Positions 1 through 9,100 of a stretch of 64,000 bases of DNA are shown one piece after another. The position numbers and the translations under genes are program-made. The stretch comes from Verrucomicrobiota bacterium (GTDB lineage: Bacteria > Verrucomicrobiota > Verrucomicrobiia > Limisphaerales > J093): the NCBI GenBank assembly GCA_029556615.1, contig JAKQDD010000176.1, positions 228,322 through 292,321 of the forward strand, given 5' to 3'. Position 1 is the first letter of the stretch; every line of letters starts with the position of its first letter. Below the pieces are notes generated by a model. It was not told where the DNA came from. It made no database searches and saw only the letters and a list, made by a program, of their open reading frames with translations.

Positions 1-1
1 C

Positions 2-289
2 GCCGCCGCCCGCCAGATGGTCAACCACGGGCATATCCGGGTGAACGGGCGCAAGGTGGGGATTCCCTCCCACGCGCTGCGGGTGAACGACGTGGTGGAA
101 GTGCGAGACCGGAGCGTCTCGCGGCAGATGGCGACCAAGAACCTCGAGGCCTCGACGAGCCGGGCGGTGCCGGACTGGCTGCAGCTGAACAAGGAGGCCT
201 TCCGGGCAACGGTCGCCCGGGTGCCGACGCGCGACGACATCCAGCCCATCGCCAACGAACAGGCGGTCGTAGAGTTTTATTCCCGCTGA
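2..289 (+). CDS. rpsD: 30S ribosomal protein S4 (uS4), 3' part only
   Basis: This is the C-terminal 95 residues of ribosomal protein S4; the gene begins before the window. S4 binds 16S rRNA early in 30S assembly. The visible part carries most of the S4 RNA-binding fold, including ARQMVNHGHIRVNG followed by a VNDVVEVR strand, and ends EFYSR before TGA. The frame is open from base 2. It is followed 96 bp later by rpoA and then rplQ, the usual end of the alpha-operon in many bacteria, which supports the call. The 5' end is missing, so length and start cannot be judged. Confidence 0.95.
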   Translation, partial: AAARQMVNHGHIRVNGRKVGIPSHALRVNDVVEVRDRSVSRQMATKNLEASTSRAVPDWLQLNKEAFRATVARVPTRDDIQPIANEQAVVEFYSR

Positions 290-385
290 TCCCATGGCGT
301 CCGAGTGGGCGCCGACAGAGCAATTATAAGGGTCTGCCGCTGCCGCGGGAGGCGTGGCGGGCCAGGTTAAAATTGCACCAGAACC

Positions 386-1399
386 ATGCCAGTCCGATTA
401 GGTCGGTTTGAAATGCCCAAGCGGTTGACTCGGGATGAGGCGACCGCCACCAAGATGTACGCCCGGTTCACGGCGGAGCCGTTTGAGACCGGGTATGGCC
501 ACACCGTGGGGAACGCGCTGCGCCGCGTGCTGATCTCCTCGCTCGAGGGGGCTGCGATCACGTCGGTCAAGATCGACGGCGCGATGCACGAGTTCACCAC
601 GATCGATGGGGTCCTCGAGGATGTCACCGAGATCGTGCTCAACCTGAAGCGGGTGAAATTCCGCGCCCATTCGCGGGAACCGCAGACGCTGCTGCTCTCC
701 GTGAACCGCGAGGGGCCCGTGACCGCGGCCGACATCCAGTTGAACCAGCACCTGGAGCTGGTCAACCCCGAGCAGGTCATCTGCACGCTCGACAAGAAGA
801 AGAAGTTCGAGATGGAGCTCGAGATCAAGGTGGGGCGTGGATTCTACCCGTGGGAGGAGAACAAGAAGGTCGACCAGCCGATCGGCGTGATCGCAATCGA
901 TTCGCTCTTCTCGCCGGTGACCCGCGTGCGCTACAGCGTCGAGGCCGCCCGCGTCGGGCAGCGCACCGACTATGACAAGCTGATTCTCGAGATCTGGACG
1001 GACGGCCGGATCGAACCCCACGACGCCCTCGTCCAGGGCGCCTCGATTCTCAAGAAACACCTCGAACCGTTCTACAACTTCGACGAGAACGCGATCCAGT
1101 TCGAGGAGGTGGTGGACTCGCAGGACGAGGAGCGGATGCGCCTGCGCAAGCTCTATCAGATGAGCGTCAACGAGATCGAGCTGAGCGTGCGCGCGGCCAA
1201 CTGCCTCAACAACGCCAACATCACCACCGTCGGCCAGCTGGCCATGAAGACCGAGCAGGAAATGCTCAAGTACCGCAATTTCGGCAAGAAATCCCTCAAC
1301 GAGATCAAGGAGAAGCTCGCCGCCCTCGGCCTGACCCTGGGAATGAACATCGATGCCTCCCTGGTCGAAGCGCCGCGCGAGGAGCCGCGGACGTCTTAA
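386..1399 (+). CDS. rpoA: DNA-directed RNA polymerase subunit alpha
   Basis: RpoA, 337 residues, a normal length. The alpha dimer nucleates RNA polymerase assembly, and its C-terminal domain contacts UP elements and activators. The N-terminal domain is clear from GYGHTVGNALRRVL (about residue 36) and EGAAITSVKIDG. The C-terminal domain has the helix-hairpin-helix LSVRAANCLNNANITTVG and YRNFGKKSLNEIKEKL near residues 265-315. ATG at 386 gives the start MPVRLGRFEMPKRL; no good Shine-Dalgarno is visible before it. It lies between rpsD and rplQ as expected. Confidence 0.97.
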   Translation: MPVRLGRFEMPKRLTRDEATATKMYARFTAEPFETGYGHTVGNALRRVLISSLEGAAITSVKIDGAMHEFTTIDGVLEDVTEIVLNLKRVKFRAHSREPQTLLLSVNREGPVTAADIQLNQHLELVNPEQVICTLDKKKKFEMELEIKVGRGFYPWEENKKVDQPIGVIAIDSLFSPVTRVRYSVEAARVGQRTDYDKLILEIWTDGRIEPHDALVQGASILKKHLEPFYNFDENAIQFEEVVDSQDEERMRLRKLYQMSVNEIELSVRAANCLNNANITTVGQLAMKTEQEMLKYRNFGKKSLNEIKEKLAALGLTLGMNIDASLVEAPREEPRTS

Positions 1400-1428
1400 C
1401 CCCCTGTCAACCCCCTGTCGAGCGCCGT

Positions 1429-1878
1429 ATGCGACATCTCAAGCGCACTGCCAAGTTGGGCCGGACCGGCGAGCATCGCAATGCCATGCTGGCCAATCTG
1501 GTCTGCAGTCTCATCAAACACCGACGGGTTACCACGACGCTGGCCAAGGCCAAGGCCGCAAGGCCCGTGGCCGAAAAAATGGTGACCCTGGCCAAGGCGG
1601 GCAGCCTCCACGGCCGCCGGCTCGCTTCCGCACGCCTCCGGCAGGACGAGGAAGCGGTGCGTATCCTCTTCAAAGAGGTCGCACCCGCCCACAAAACCCG
1701 GCCCGGCGGCTACACGCGCATCATCAAGATGCTCCGACGACCCGGCGACGCGGCCGAAATGGCCATCCTCGAGTGGGTGGACTCGGCGGCGCCGATGCCG
1801 GCCGCGGAAGGAGCTTCGGGGGAGGCAAATGCCGCCACGCCCGCCGCGCCCGCTGCCGAAGCGGCCCCCAAAGCCTGA
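1429..1878 (+). CDS. rplQ: 50S ribosomal protein L17 (bL17) with Ala/Pro-rich tail
   Basis: L17, a large-subunit protein near the exit tunnel. The start MRHLKRTAKLGRTGEHRNAM and the segment LIKHRRVTTTLAKAKAARPVAEKMVTLAK are diagnostic. The core ends near residue 117. It is followed by about 30 residues rich in Ala, Pro and Glu that are not part of the basic L17 fold, so the protein (149 residues) is longer than the roughly 120-residue standard. It begins 29 bp after rpoA and is probably co-transcribed with it. It converges on the Nudix gene with only 19 bp between stops. Confidence 0.96.
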   Translation: MRHLKRTAKLGRTGEHRNAMLANLVCSLIKHRRVTTTLAKAKAARPVAEKMVTLAKAGSLHGRRLASARLRQDEEAVRILFKEVAPAHKTRPGGYTRIIKMLRRPGDAAEMAILEWVDSAAPMPAAEGASGEANAATPAAPAAEAAPKA

Positions 1879-1897
1879 CGCCTGAGGCGACCCGCGG

Positions 1898-2320
1898 TCA
1901 GTCGATCCAAAGCGTGGGATCGTTCCAGAGGCGTTTCAGGAGCCGCGCATCCGCGGGCGGCATGGGATAGTGCCTGAGCTCCTCCGCCGTCACCCAGGCC
2001 AGAGCCGCACAACCGATTGCCTTGGGCTCGCCGGACCGCAACCGGCATCGATAGAACTCGATGTGCACACGGCAGTCCGGATAATCGTGATCGATGGTGT
2101 CCACGTGCGGGCCCACGTCGACGTCAATCGTCAGTTCCTCCTGCAGCTCACGGCGAAGGGCCTGTGAGAAGGTCTCCCCGCGTTCGCACTTGCCCCCGGG
2201 GAATTCCCAGAGGCCGCCCAGGGTGTCCCTGGGGCGGCGCCGGGTCACCAGGACCCGGCCATCCTTGAAGACGAGACCGGCCGCCACCTGGATCACGCGG
2301 TGGCGGGGTGCGGGCTTCAT
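1898..2320 (-). CDS. Nudix hydrolase, MutT-like (8-oxo-dGTP diphosphatase family)
   Basis: A 140-residue Nudix hydrolase. The Nudix box is visible as GGKCERGETFSQALRREL followed by QEEL, matching GX5EX7REUXEE with a non-Gly residue late in the motif. The surrounding GGLWEFPGGK and the late AWVTAEELRHYPMPPAD are typical of MutT-type 8-oxo-dGTP diphosphatases that clean the nucleotide pool; the exact substrate is inferred. ATG at 2320 lies 40 bp after the stop of the upstream TPR gene on the same strand, so the two may form an operon. Confidence 0.88.
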   Translation of the reverse strand: MKPAPRHRVIQVAAGLVFKDGRVLVTRRRPRDTLGGLWEFPGGKCERGETFSQALRRELQEELTIDVDVGPHVDTIDHDYPDCRVHIEFYRCRLRSGEPKAIGCAALAWVTAEELRHYPMPPADARLLKRLWNDPTLWID

Positions 2321-2360
2321 GCGGGGTGCTTGCTCTGAATCAGCGGCCGGTCAGGCGGGA

Positions 2361-3134
2361 TCAGGGGGTGGCCGGCTGGGCGGCCGGGGCGGCGTTGGTT
2401 GCCGCCTGGGGCGGAGCATTGGTCGGGGCAGGCGCCGGTTTCACCACGGTGGTGGCGATGGCGGACGCATTGGTGACCGCAAGCTTGGGGTACTGCTGAA
2501 GGAGAAGCTCCTTGTGCATGGCGGCCTGCATGGCGGCCTGTCCGGCTCCCGCCAGGCGGCTGAGCTCGTCATAGACCCGGAACGCCTGATCCGGCTGGTT
2601 CTTCGATTCGTAGATGGCGCCCATGGCCAACTGGGCGCGCGCGGCGACGGACTCCGTCGGGTACTGGTTAACAATGCCCTGGTAGGCGCCCAAGGCCTCA
2701 TCCATCTTGTCGAGCGCATCCAGGCTGGAAGCCACGCCCAGGGCGGCCACCGGCGCCAGCAAGCTCCCGGCATGCTGCTTCCGGAACTCCTCGAACCGGG
2801 TCTGGGCCTCTGCGTAACGGCCTTCGGCGTAGAGGTTTCCCGCGGCAAGAAGGAGCGCGCGTTCTCCGGCGCTCGTCGAAGGGTATTCCTGCGCTACTTT
2901 CAGAAGATCCCCGACTGGAACCAGAGTGGAACCCTCCGGGGTCGCCGACGGCCGGATGGCGAACAACGCCCGATTCGCATCCACCTCGGTCTGCTGGATG
3001 TGCCATCGGTAAACGTAAACCACCACGATGAGGGCGAGCACCGCAACGCTCCCCCAGATCACGCGCTGCTTGTTCAGCTCAAGCCACGCGAGAAACTCGT
3101 AGAACCACGTCGACTCCGTTATCTCCGGCTGCAT
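2361..3134 (-). CDS. Membrane-anchored TPR protein (YfgM-like, TPR_21 type)
   Basis: About 257 residues from ATG at 3134. A short cytoplasmic N-terminus (ending WLELNKQR) precedes one membrane segment, VIWGSVAVLALIVVVYVY, at residues 21-38. The rest is periplasmic with TPR-type helix pairs (NLYAEGRYAEAQTRFEEF; AYQGIVNQYPTES; AIYESKNQPDQAFRVYDEL). The C-terminus is a low-complexity Ala/Pro/Thr/Asn tail. This layout matches the YfgM family, which assists proteins leaving the Sec translocon; that role is inferred. The frame is open further upstream to about 3518, but that part has no TPR-like or membrane character and I leave it out. Confidence 0.8.
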   Translation of the reverse strand: MQPEITESTWFYEFLAWLELNKQRVIWGSVAVLALIVVVYVYRWHIQQTEVDANRALFAIRPSATPEGSTLVPVGDLLKVAQEYPSTSAGERALLLAAGNLYAEGRYAEAQTRFEEFRKQHAGSLLAPVAALGVASSLDALDKMDEALGAYQGIVNQYPTESVAARAQLAMGAIYESKNQPDQAFRVYDELSRLAGAGQAAMQAAMHKELLLQQYPKLAVTNASAIATTVVKPAPAPTNAPPQAATNAAPAAQPATP

Positions 3135-3411
3135 AAAGTCTGTGAATTCTTCGGGCGAACGCCAAAAAGGCAAGCGTAAACCGGTGCGTAAACCGGTGCT
3201 TTTCCGGGTGCGCGCGTCCGGTGAGTCGGTGCGTCGGGCAGAGCGCGCTGTCCCCAGCGCGCCGCGGGAGAACCGGTTCGCGGACTGCTGGTGGTGGCGG
3301 GCAACGGAGTCTTGCCCGCCGCAGCTTCGGCGAAGGTCGAGCCCGCCCTGCCGCGCGGCGGTGCGGACAGGGGGATGCGGGAAGGCGGCGGTGTACCATT
3401 CGGTGACGGCT
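3135..3411. repeat. Intergenic cluster of short palindromes and a 12-bp tandem duplication
   Basis: This 277-bp gap lies between the TPR start and the BNR-gene stop. It has a tandem pair of GCGTAAACCGGT (3174-3185 and 3186-3197). It also has a perfect hairpin GCGCGCTG-tccc-CAGCGCGC (3243-3262) and a second one, GGCGGGCAA with TTGCCCGCC (3296-3320). No convincing gene is present. Both hairpins lie downstream of the minus-strand BNR gene and could end its transcript, although neither has a T-run. Confidence 0.7.
3296..3320 (-). terminator. Candidate hairpin terminator after the BNR gene
   Basis: Perfect 9-bp stem with a 7-nt loop, about 92 nt past the stop of the BNR gene. There is no T-tract, so Rho-independent termination is uncertain; it may equally be a REP-like palindrome. 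Confidence 0.35.
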
Positions 3412-5748
3412 CTATCGGGGTTCGCCCGGGTGACAAGGGCCGCGCCACACGCTGCCGCCGAAGGTGGTGAGGTGCATTTGCGATTCGAGGCGCGGGTCGA
3501 ACTCGACGCGCTGGACATTCGAGAAGGGCAGTGCGTCGAAGGGTTCCCAGGACTGACCCAGGTTGCGGGAGAGCCAGAGGCCGGCGCCCGGGGCGCCTTC
3601 GGTGAGGGTCATGTAGATCCAGCCCTCGCGCTGGGGGTGAAAATAGCCGCCGAAGGTCTGGGGTCCCTGCCGTCCGATGCGCCGCCAGGAGCGCCCGGCG
3701 TCCTCGGTCAGGTAGAGCCCGCCTGACGTGTCGCCCCGGCCCGCGTCGCAGGCGCCCAGGAGAATGCGGCGGCTGTCGCGCGGGTGGACGGAGAAGTCCT
3801 TGATGTAGAGCAGGGGCTGGGAGCTGTTGATCTGTTCCCAGGATTCAGCGGCGTCCTTCGAGCGATAGAGTCCCACGCCTTGCCGGATGAGCGGCGCGTT
3901 GGCGGAGGGGCGCTTGGCGCAAATGCTGGCGTAGAGCGTGCCGTCGGCGTGCAGGATCACGCGAGAGACGCGCAGGTTGTCGGGGTGCCCGAGGCCGTTG
4001 CTCTTGAGGGTCCAGGCAAGGCCGCCGTCCGTGGACTTGAAGACGCCGGCGTCGAAGACACCGGCGTACAAGGTCCGGGCGTCGCTGGTGGATTGGGGAT
4101 TGAGCACGATCGAGGTGACGGGCTTGGGCGGGAGGCCCCGGGTCACGGGTTTCCACGAAGCCCCGAAGTCCGTCGAGAGGCAGACGCCGCCGGGGCGTTG
4201 GTGGCCGTGGCGTTCGGAGATGATGTTGTCGTTGGGGATGTCGTGGACGTCCGAGAAGGCGCCCCAGATCTTCCCCGCGATATCCGGGTCCAAGGCGAGT
4301 TCATAGCAGGTATTCCGCCATGGGGCCCATGTTTTCTGGTTCCACCACCGCCAGGTTCGGCCGCCGTCGAGCGAGCGGGAGAGGCCGATGTCGGTATAGG
4401 CGATGTAATGGCGTTGGGGGTCGTGGGGATCGATCGAGTAATGCCAGGTGGTGGTGACGACGAGGCCGTTGCAGACCCAGGCGGTTTCGGGGCCGGGGGG
4501 TTGCGGGCCTGCGGGGTAGGTGCTGCCGACGAACCACGAGACGCCGCCGTCGTGGGTGATATGCGGTTCGGTGCGGACCAGCATCACGCGGTTGGGATCG
4601 GTGGCGCAGATCGCGATGCCAAAGGGCGTTTCACCGCCTTTGTAGCATTGTCCGGTCGAGGCGGTGACGAAATCATGGGCCACGTTGAACTGGGGGAAGC
4701 GGGGATCCTGGAAGTAGGTGGCGCGCCAGGAGTCGCCGCCGTCATCGCTGCGGTAGACCGTGTCGCTGTGGGGCGGATGGAATCCCGTGCTGGTGTTGAG
4801 CGCGTAGACCGTGCGGGGCTGGGCGTCGGTGGTCAGGAGACCGTGGTACTGGGCGATGGGGCCGTAGGCGTAGGCGTCGGCCTCGCGCGTCTCCGTGTTG
4901 AGAGCGGCGGTCATAGCGGACTGCCAGGTCTCGCCCCGGTCTCGGGACCGGTAGATGCCGCCGTGGAAGGTGCCGTCGACGGTCTTGCTCCGGACAGCGC
5001 AATAGAGCATGACCGTGCCGGTGTCGGGATTCGAGCCGCCGGCGAACGCCTGGATCTCGGTCCAGGGCAGACCCCCGGTGCGTGCCGTCCACGAGGCGCC
5101 GATGTCGTCCGACTGCCAGATGCCGCGGTCGGTGGCGGCGAAGAGCGTGCGGCCCTTCCGGGTGCGGTCGAAGTGGAAAGCGATCAACGGGCCGACGGGG
5201 CCGTTGCAGGTCTGCCACGTCACGCCGCCGTCGTGCGATCGGGCGCATCGGCCGTTGGCGGTTCCGGCCAGCATCAGCGCGGGGTCGGCGGGGTTGATGG
5301 CGATCTCGCCGAAGAGGGCTTCGTTCAGGTTGCCGATGGCGGTGAAGGTCATGCCGCGGTCGCGGCTGATCCGGAGTCGGCCGTTGGAGGAGGCGAACAG
5401 GACATTGCGGTCGGTGGGATGGAATGCAGGACGACAGCGGGTGTCGCTGCGGAGCTGGGCGTGATGGATCATGCGCCAGTTGCGGCCGCCGTCCTCGGAG
5501 AGGTAGACGGCGCTCATGTCGCAATTGAGGATGAGAAGATCCGGGTCGGCGGGGGAGATGGCCGGGGTGAACATGCCGCCGCCACCGGACAGGCCAACGG
5601 GCTCCCACCCGATCGCCTGCGGTGTGGCAGCGGGGGCTGGCAGGGACGAATTGATGCCCAGCAGAAGCCCGCAGAGAAGACCCGAAGCCGAACGCCGGCC
5701 CGTTGCGCGGAGAGTGGGTGCGTTCATAAGGCGAAGAACCTGTTGCAT
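3412..5748 (-). CDS. Secreted BNR-repeat / sialidase-fold beta-propeller protein
   Basis: About 778 residues from ATG at 5748. After a signal peptide (SGLLCGLLLGINSSLPAPA, near residues 22-40) the whole protein is beta-propeller. Asp-box repeats of the form S-x-D-x-G-x-x-W recur: SEDGGRNW, SRDRGMTF, SHDGGVTW, SDDIGASW, SRDRGETW, SDDGGDSW, SLDGGRTW, STDFGASW, STDGGLAW, SKDAAESW, TEDAGRSW, SRNLGQSW. This fold occurs in sialidases, xyloglucanases and VPS10-like proteins; I see no certain catalytic set, so the substrate is unknown. AGGAGGA lies directly before the ATG, too close to be ideal; ATG at 5727 is an alternative. The next gene upstream on this strand is the large CotH protein. Confidence 0.8.
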   Translation of the reverse strand: MQQVLRLMNAPTLRATGRRSASGLLCGLLLGINSSLPAPAATPQAIGWEPVGLSGGGGMFTPAISPADPDLLILNCDMSAVYLSEDGGRNWRMIHHAQLRSDTRCRPAFHPTDRNVLFASSNGRLRISRDRGMTFTAIGNLNEALFGEIAINPADPALMLAGTANGRCARSHDGGVTWQTCNGPVGPLIAFHFDRTRKGRTLFAATDRGIWQSDDIGASWTARTGGLPWTEIQAFAGGSNPDTGTVMLYCAVRSKTVDGTFHGGIYRSRDRGETWQSAMTAALNTETREADAYAYGPIAQYHGLLTTDAQPRTVYALNTSTGFHPPHSDTVYRSDDGGDSWRATYFQDPRFPQFNVAHDFVTASTGQCYKGGETPFGIAICATDPNRVMLVRTEPHITHDGGVSWFVGSTYPAGPQPPGPETAWVCNGLVVTTTWHYSIDPHDPQRHYIAYTDIGLSRSLDGGRTWRWWNQKTWAPWRNTCYELALDPDIAGKIWGAFSDVHDIPNDNIISERHGHQRPGGVCLSTDFGASWKPVTRGLPPKPVTSIVLNPQSTSDARTLYAGVFDAGVFKSTDGGLAWTLKSNGLGHPDNLRVSRVILHADGTLYASICAKRPSANAPLIRQGVGLYRSKDAAESWEQINSSQPLLYIKDFSVHPRDSRRILLGACDAGRGDTSGGLYLTEDAGRSWRRIGRQGPQTFGGYFHPQREGWIYMTLTEGAPGAGLWLSRNLGQSWEPFDALPFSNVQRVEFDPRLESQMHLTTFGGSVWRGPCHPGEPR

Positions 5749-5783
5749 TCCTCCTGTGTAACGTTGTCGGGGCCGCCGGTTCA

Positions 5784-5936
5784 ATACTGAGCAAGGCGTT
5801 GTCGGCCATTCCAGTGCCGATCGACACGCTCACGCTGTATGTGGGGCCGGCCCGCTCGGACGCGTTGACGGCGGCGATCCTGGCAACCCGGCCGAGACGC
5901 GTGATCTTCAATCCCGGTACGGAGAATCCCGCCCTC
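5784..5936 (+). pseudogene. Fossil fragment of a CoA-binding-domain (YccU-like) gene
   Basis: In the plus frame this short stretch reads ILSKALSAIPVPIDTL, then TLYVGPARSDALTAAIL, then RPRRVIFNPGTENPAL. That is the middle of the small CoA_binding_2 (YccU-type) Rossmann proteins, where TLYVGP and RRVIFNPGTENPAL are near-diagnostic. The N-terminal nucleotide-binding strand and the C-terminus are missing. The match ends abruptly at 5936, where a palindromic element begins (CCCTCGGTGAGGG). No start or full-length product can be made. It overlaps the leader and start region of the BNR gene on the other strand. Confidence 0.7.
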
Positions 5937-6008
5937 GGTGAGGGCGCCGCGGGAACGATCCCCGTTCACCCTTCACCCGCCGCGGTCAGCGTCCGCCTTC
6001 GCTGAGGG
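5932..6008. repeat. Imperfect palindromic repeat element
   Basis: About 75 bp bounded by CCCTCGGTGAGGGCG at one end and CGCCTTCGCTGAGGG at the other, an imperfect inverted repeat. Its core CCCGCCGCGGTCAGCG (5976-5991) recurs after the LamG gene at 17866-17881. It adjoins the broken end of the CoA-binding fossil, consistent with an insertion or rearrangement point. The rest of the gap to 6138 shows nothing I can name. Confidence 0.55.
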
Positions 6009-6138
6009 TTCCAACTCAGCGATAAAGTGCCAGGTTTATAGTAGGTCACTCCACAGTAGCCCCTTGTCAGGGAGACTATTAGCCTGTCACCTTGTTGTCA
6101 CCCGGAGTGAAGTGAACGGGGGAGGCGTCCACGGTCGA

Positions 6139-9100
6139 TTATTGCAACCACTGCACGCGGTAGAATCGTTGGGTGATTCCCGCGGCAGCCGGGTCGGGGA
6201 CGGTGATTTGGGCATCCGGCGACTGGGGAATGGCCTGCAGCAGTTGCCACTCTGCGGCCACCAGGTCCTCGCAGAACTCGACCCGATAGGCTTGGCCCAC
6301 CACTGCCGGGAAGCTGAGCCATAGGCCGCTCGGCTCGAGTCGCGCCGTCAGCGCGAACGGATCGGCCGGTTCCGGGACTTGTCCGGGGGTCCCGTTCACC
6401 GGTCCCACACGCCATGAGGCCGGGTCGTTGCCATAAGCCCCGACCGGGTCGCGCTCGACACTCGACCCGGGGGTTGGGGTCGGCCAGGGCGGGCCGGTGC
6501 GGTAGGTCACGTGATCGACCCGATGGAAGGGGACGGTGCCATCAGTTTCCGGAGGGCCGGGCTGCAGCAGCGTGAGCGTCTCGCCATCGGCCGAGAGCGC
6601 GCCCGGCCAAGGGCCGAAAACGGGGAGGTTCGGCTCGACCGGGTACTGCGTGCGAAAGACCGCGGGGTCGGCGGCGCACACGATCAAGGCCGATGACCCG
6701 GGGAGAGTGGTGCCCGGCGGGAACGCAAACTCGCCGACGCCCTTCAGGATCCAGACGTTCGTGGGATGGGCGGGATCGTGGAGCGGGACATCGGCGGTCG
6801 AGAGGTTGGCGAGCTCAACGAATGCGGCCTTGCCGGGGGTCGGGAAGAACAGGATCTCGCTGAGCACGACGGGGCCGACGCGGGGCAAGGCGTTGGGAGC
6901 CCCCGGCGTGGGGGTGCGGAGCTCGGTGAAGTCGCACGCGCCGTCCGAGCGTTGGTACACGCCCAGGGGCTCGTCGAGCGGGACCGCCGGCAAGTCAGCG
7001 GTGTCGAGGAACCGGAGCACGTTTGTGCCGGCCAGCTCGAGCAGGAACGCCTCATCGCCGCGGCTGCTGAAGGCGAAGCCGAGCTGGGTTGCCGTCAGGA
7101 CCATGAACGCGCCCGGATCCAGCCGGGTGCCGGACGGGAACGTCCAGCGTGCGGGTTGACCGAGGCGGTCCGTCAGGGCGCAGCCGGTGAGGTCCGCCGG
7201 CTCGGGACCGGCGTTGACCAGCTCGATCCAGTCCTCGCCGGTCGAGGGATGGGAGAGGACCTCGCTGATGCGGACCGCGCTGACGAAGGGATCGAGCCGC
7301 CCGGGCGAACCGTGCCGGAGCGAGCTGGCACGCCAATGGCGGCCGTCGGCCATGTGCAGTCCGATCTCCGTGTCGGTGGCGTTCGAGGGCGGGAAGACCT
7401 GGAGCTCGAGCGTGCTGCCGCCGCCGTCGGCGCGCTCGGGCCAGTCATCGCCTGTTTCGTAGGGCACCGCCGCGAGAACAACGCTGTTGGCTGCCAGCAG
7501 CTCGAGGGTCTCGCCGGCGTTGTTCAGGCTTCCCGACCAGGGGCCAACCACGGTGAGATCCGGCGTGTACCAAGGCGAACCCGGCGTCTGATATCGTGCC
7601 CGGAAGGCGTCGGGATTCTCCGCCACGAGGACAAAGCTGCCGGGGTCGATCACGAAGCCAGTCGGGAAGACGTAGCGCACCGCGTTGCTGAGGGTGACGC
7701 CCGAGAGATCGAGCACGTCGGGTGACAGGTTCCACAGCTCGACGAACTCGCATTCGTCGTCGTCCTCAGGGTGGTAGTGGATCTCGGTCACCAGCAGGTC
7801 TCTGGCGGCTGGCGGGCGGCGGGCGGCGAGTAGGAACTGCGGCTGTGCCAGGGCGGACCATTGGCCGGCGGGGCTGCGCACGCGGGCGTTGAGGGTGAGG
7901 TCGTCGGTGACGGTGACGGCGCCGGGCGACCAGACGCGCGCCGTGGCGGAGACGCCGCCGCCTGGGAGCCGCGGGTCGCTGCCATCGATCGTGTAGTAGA
8001 TGGTGCCGGTCGTCGAGGTGAGCTGCGGCTGGAACCCGTTGGTGACGACGCCGCCGTACCGGTTGAAGCCAGGCGGATCGAACGTCGGATAGAGCCCTGC
8101 GCCGCGAAGGTAAGTGATCAGCTGGGATGTCCGGCCTGGGAACAGGCTGGACCGGATGGTGGTGGCGGCCGACTCCCAGTTGGCCGGCGTGCGGTAGCCC
8201 CAGCGGGCGCACTCGGCCAACAGGCTGTCGTGGATCTCGAGCATCCGGGCTGCCAGGCGGGCGTCGTTGGCGGCGGGGGTCAGGGCGCCGTTGTTGTAGC
8301 AGTGCCGGTAGATCCGGTCTGCGAGCAGCGCTTTGAAATCGGGGTGATTCTCGGTTGCGAGGCTGCCGAAGAGATCGCCCGGGCCGCGCCGTCCCGTGCG
8401 ATTCAGGCCCATCGCGCTCGTCCTCAGGAACCCGTCCGCGTCGGCGAGCCAGAACTTGAACCCGCTCCCGGCGGCCAGGGGGCCGCACGCGCGGAACTCG
8501 GACTCGGCGTTGCCGTAGTTCCAGAGCAGCATGAAGTCGATGAGGTGCGGGACATCCAAGTACGGCCGGACGGCGGCGTAGGATTGCCGGAGGGCGAGCA
8601 CGCGCTCCCAGGGCTGGATGTCGGGCGGTTCGGGCGCGCCGATGACGAAATCGTCGCCGACGTTGTCGTTGCCGCGCACCACGACGTAATCCTCCTTCGA
8701 CCCGCCGAGGTAATCGGCCAGGAACGGTTCGACGAGCATTTCCCGGCAGTCGTACTGGCCCCAATAGACGCCGTTCAGGTAGAGGTGCACGAAGCGCCCG
8801 TGCGGATTCAAGCTCCGCATGTCGAGCAGGGTGTCCTCGACAAACCGGCCCGCCATGTAGAAACCGCGCTCGACCATGTCCTGCGAGCCGGAGCGGAAAT
8901 CGAGTTCGTCGAAGGACGTCCGGGCGAGCGTGCCCCGGTCGAAGCCGTCGAACAGGGGCACGTGCAGTCGGGCGTCGCCGTACCGGGCGCGGCACTTCAT
9001 GCGGATGCTGCGCTTGGCGAACTGGGTCCAGGCATTGCCGAATCGCGAGATGCCGCAGTTGACCTGGACGGGGTCGGCGCCGTTGGGCCAGAGGACTTCG

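Noticed and set aside
5991..6060. Sigma-54-like TGGCAC...GC upstream of the BNR gene on the minus strand
   Set aside because: The distance between the GG and GC pairs is one base too short, and the -12 box is poor.
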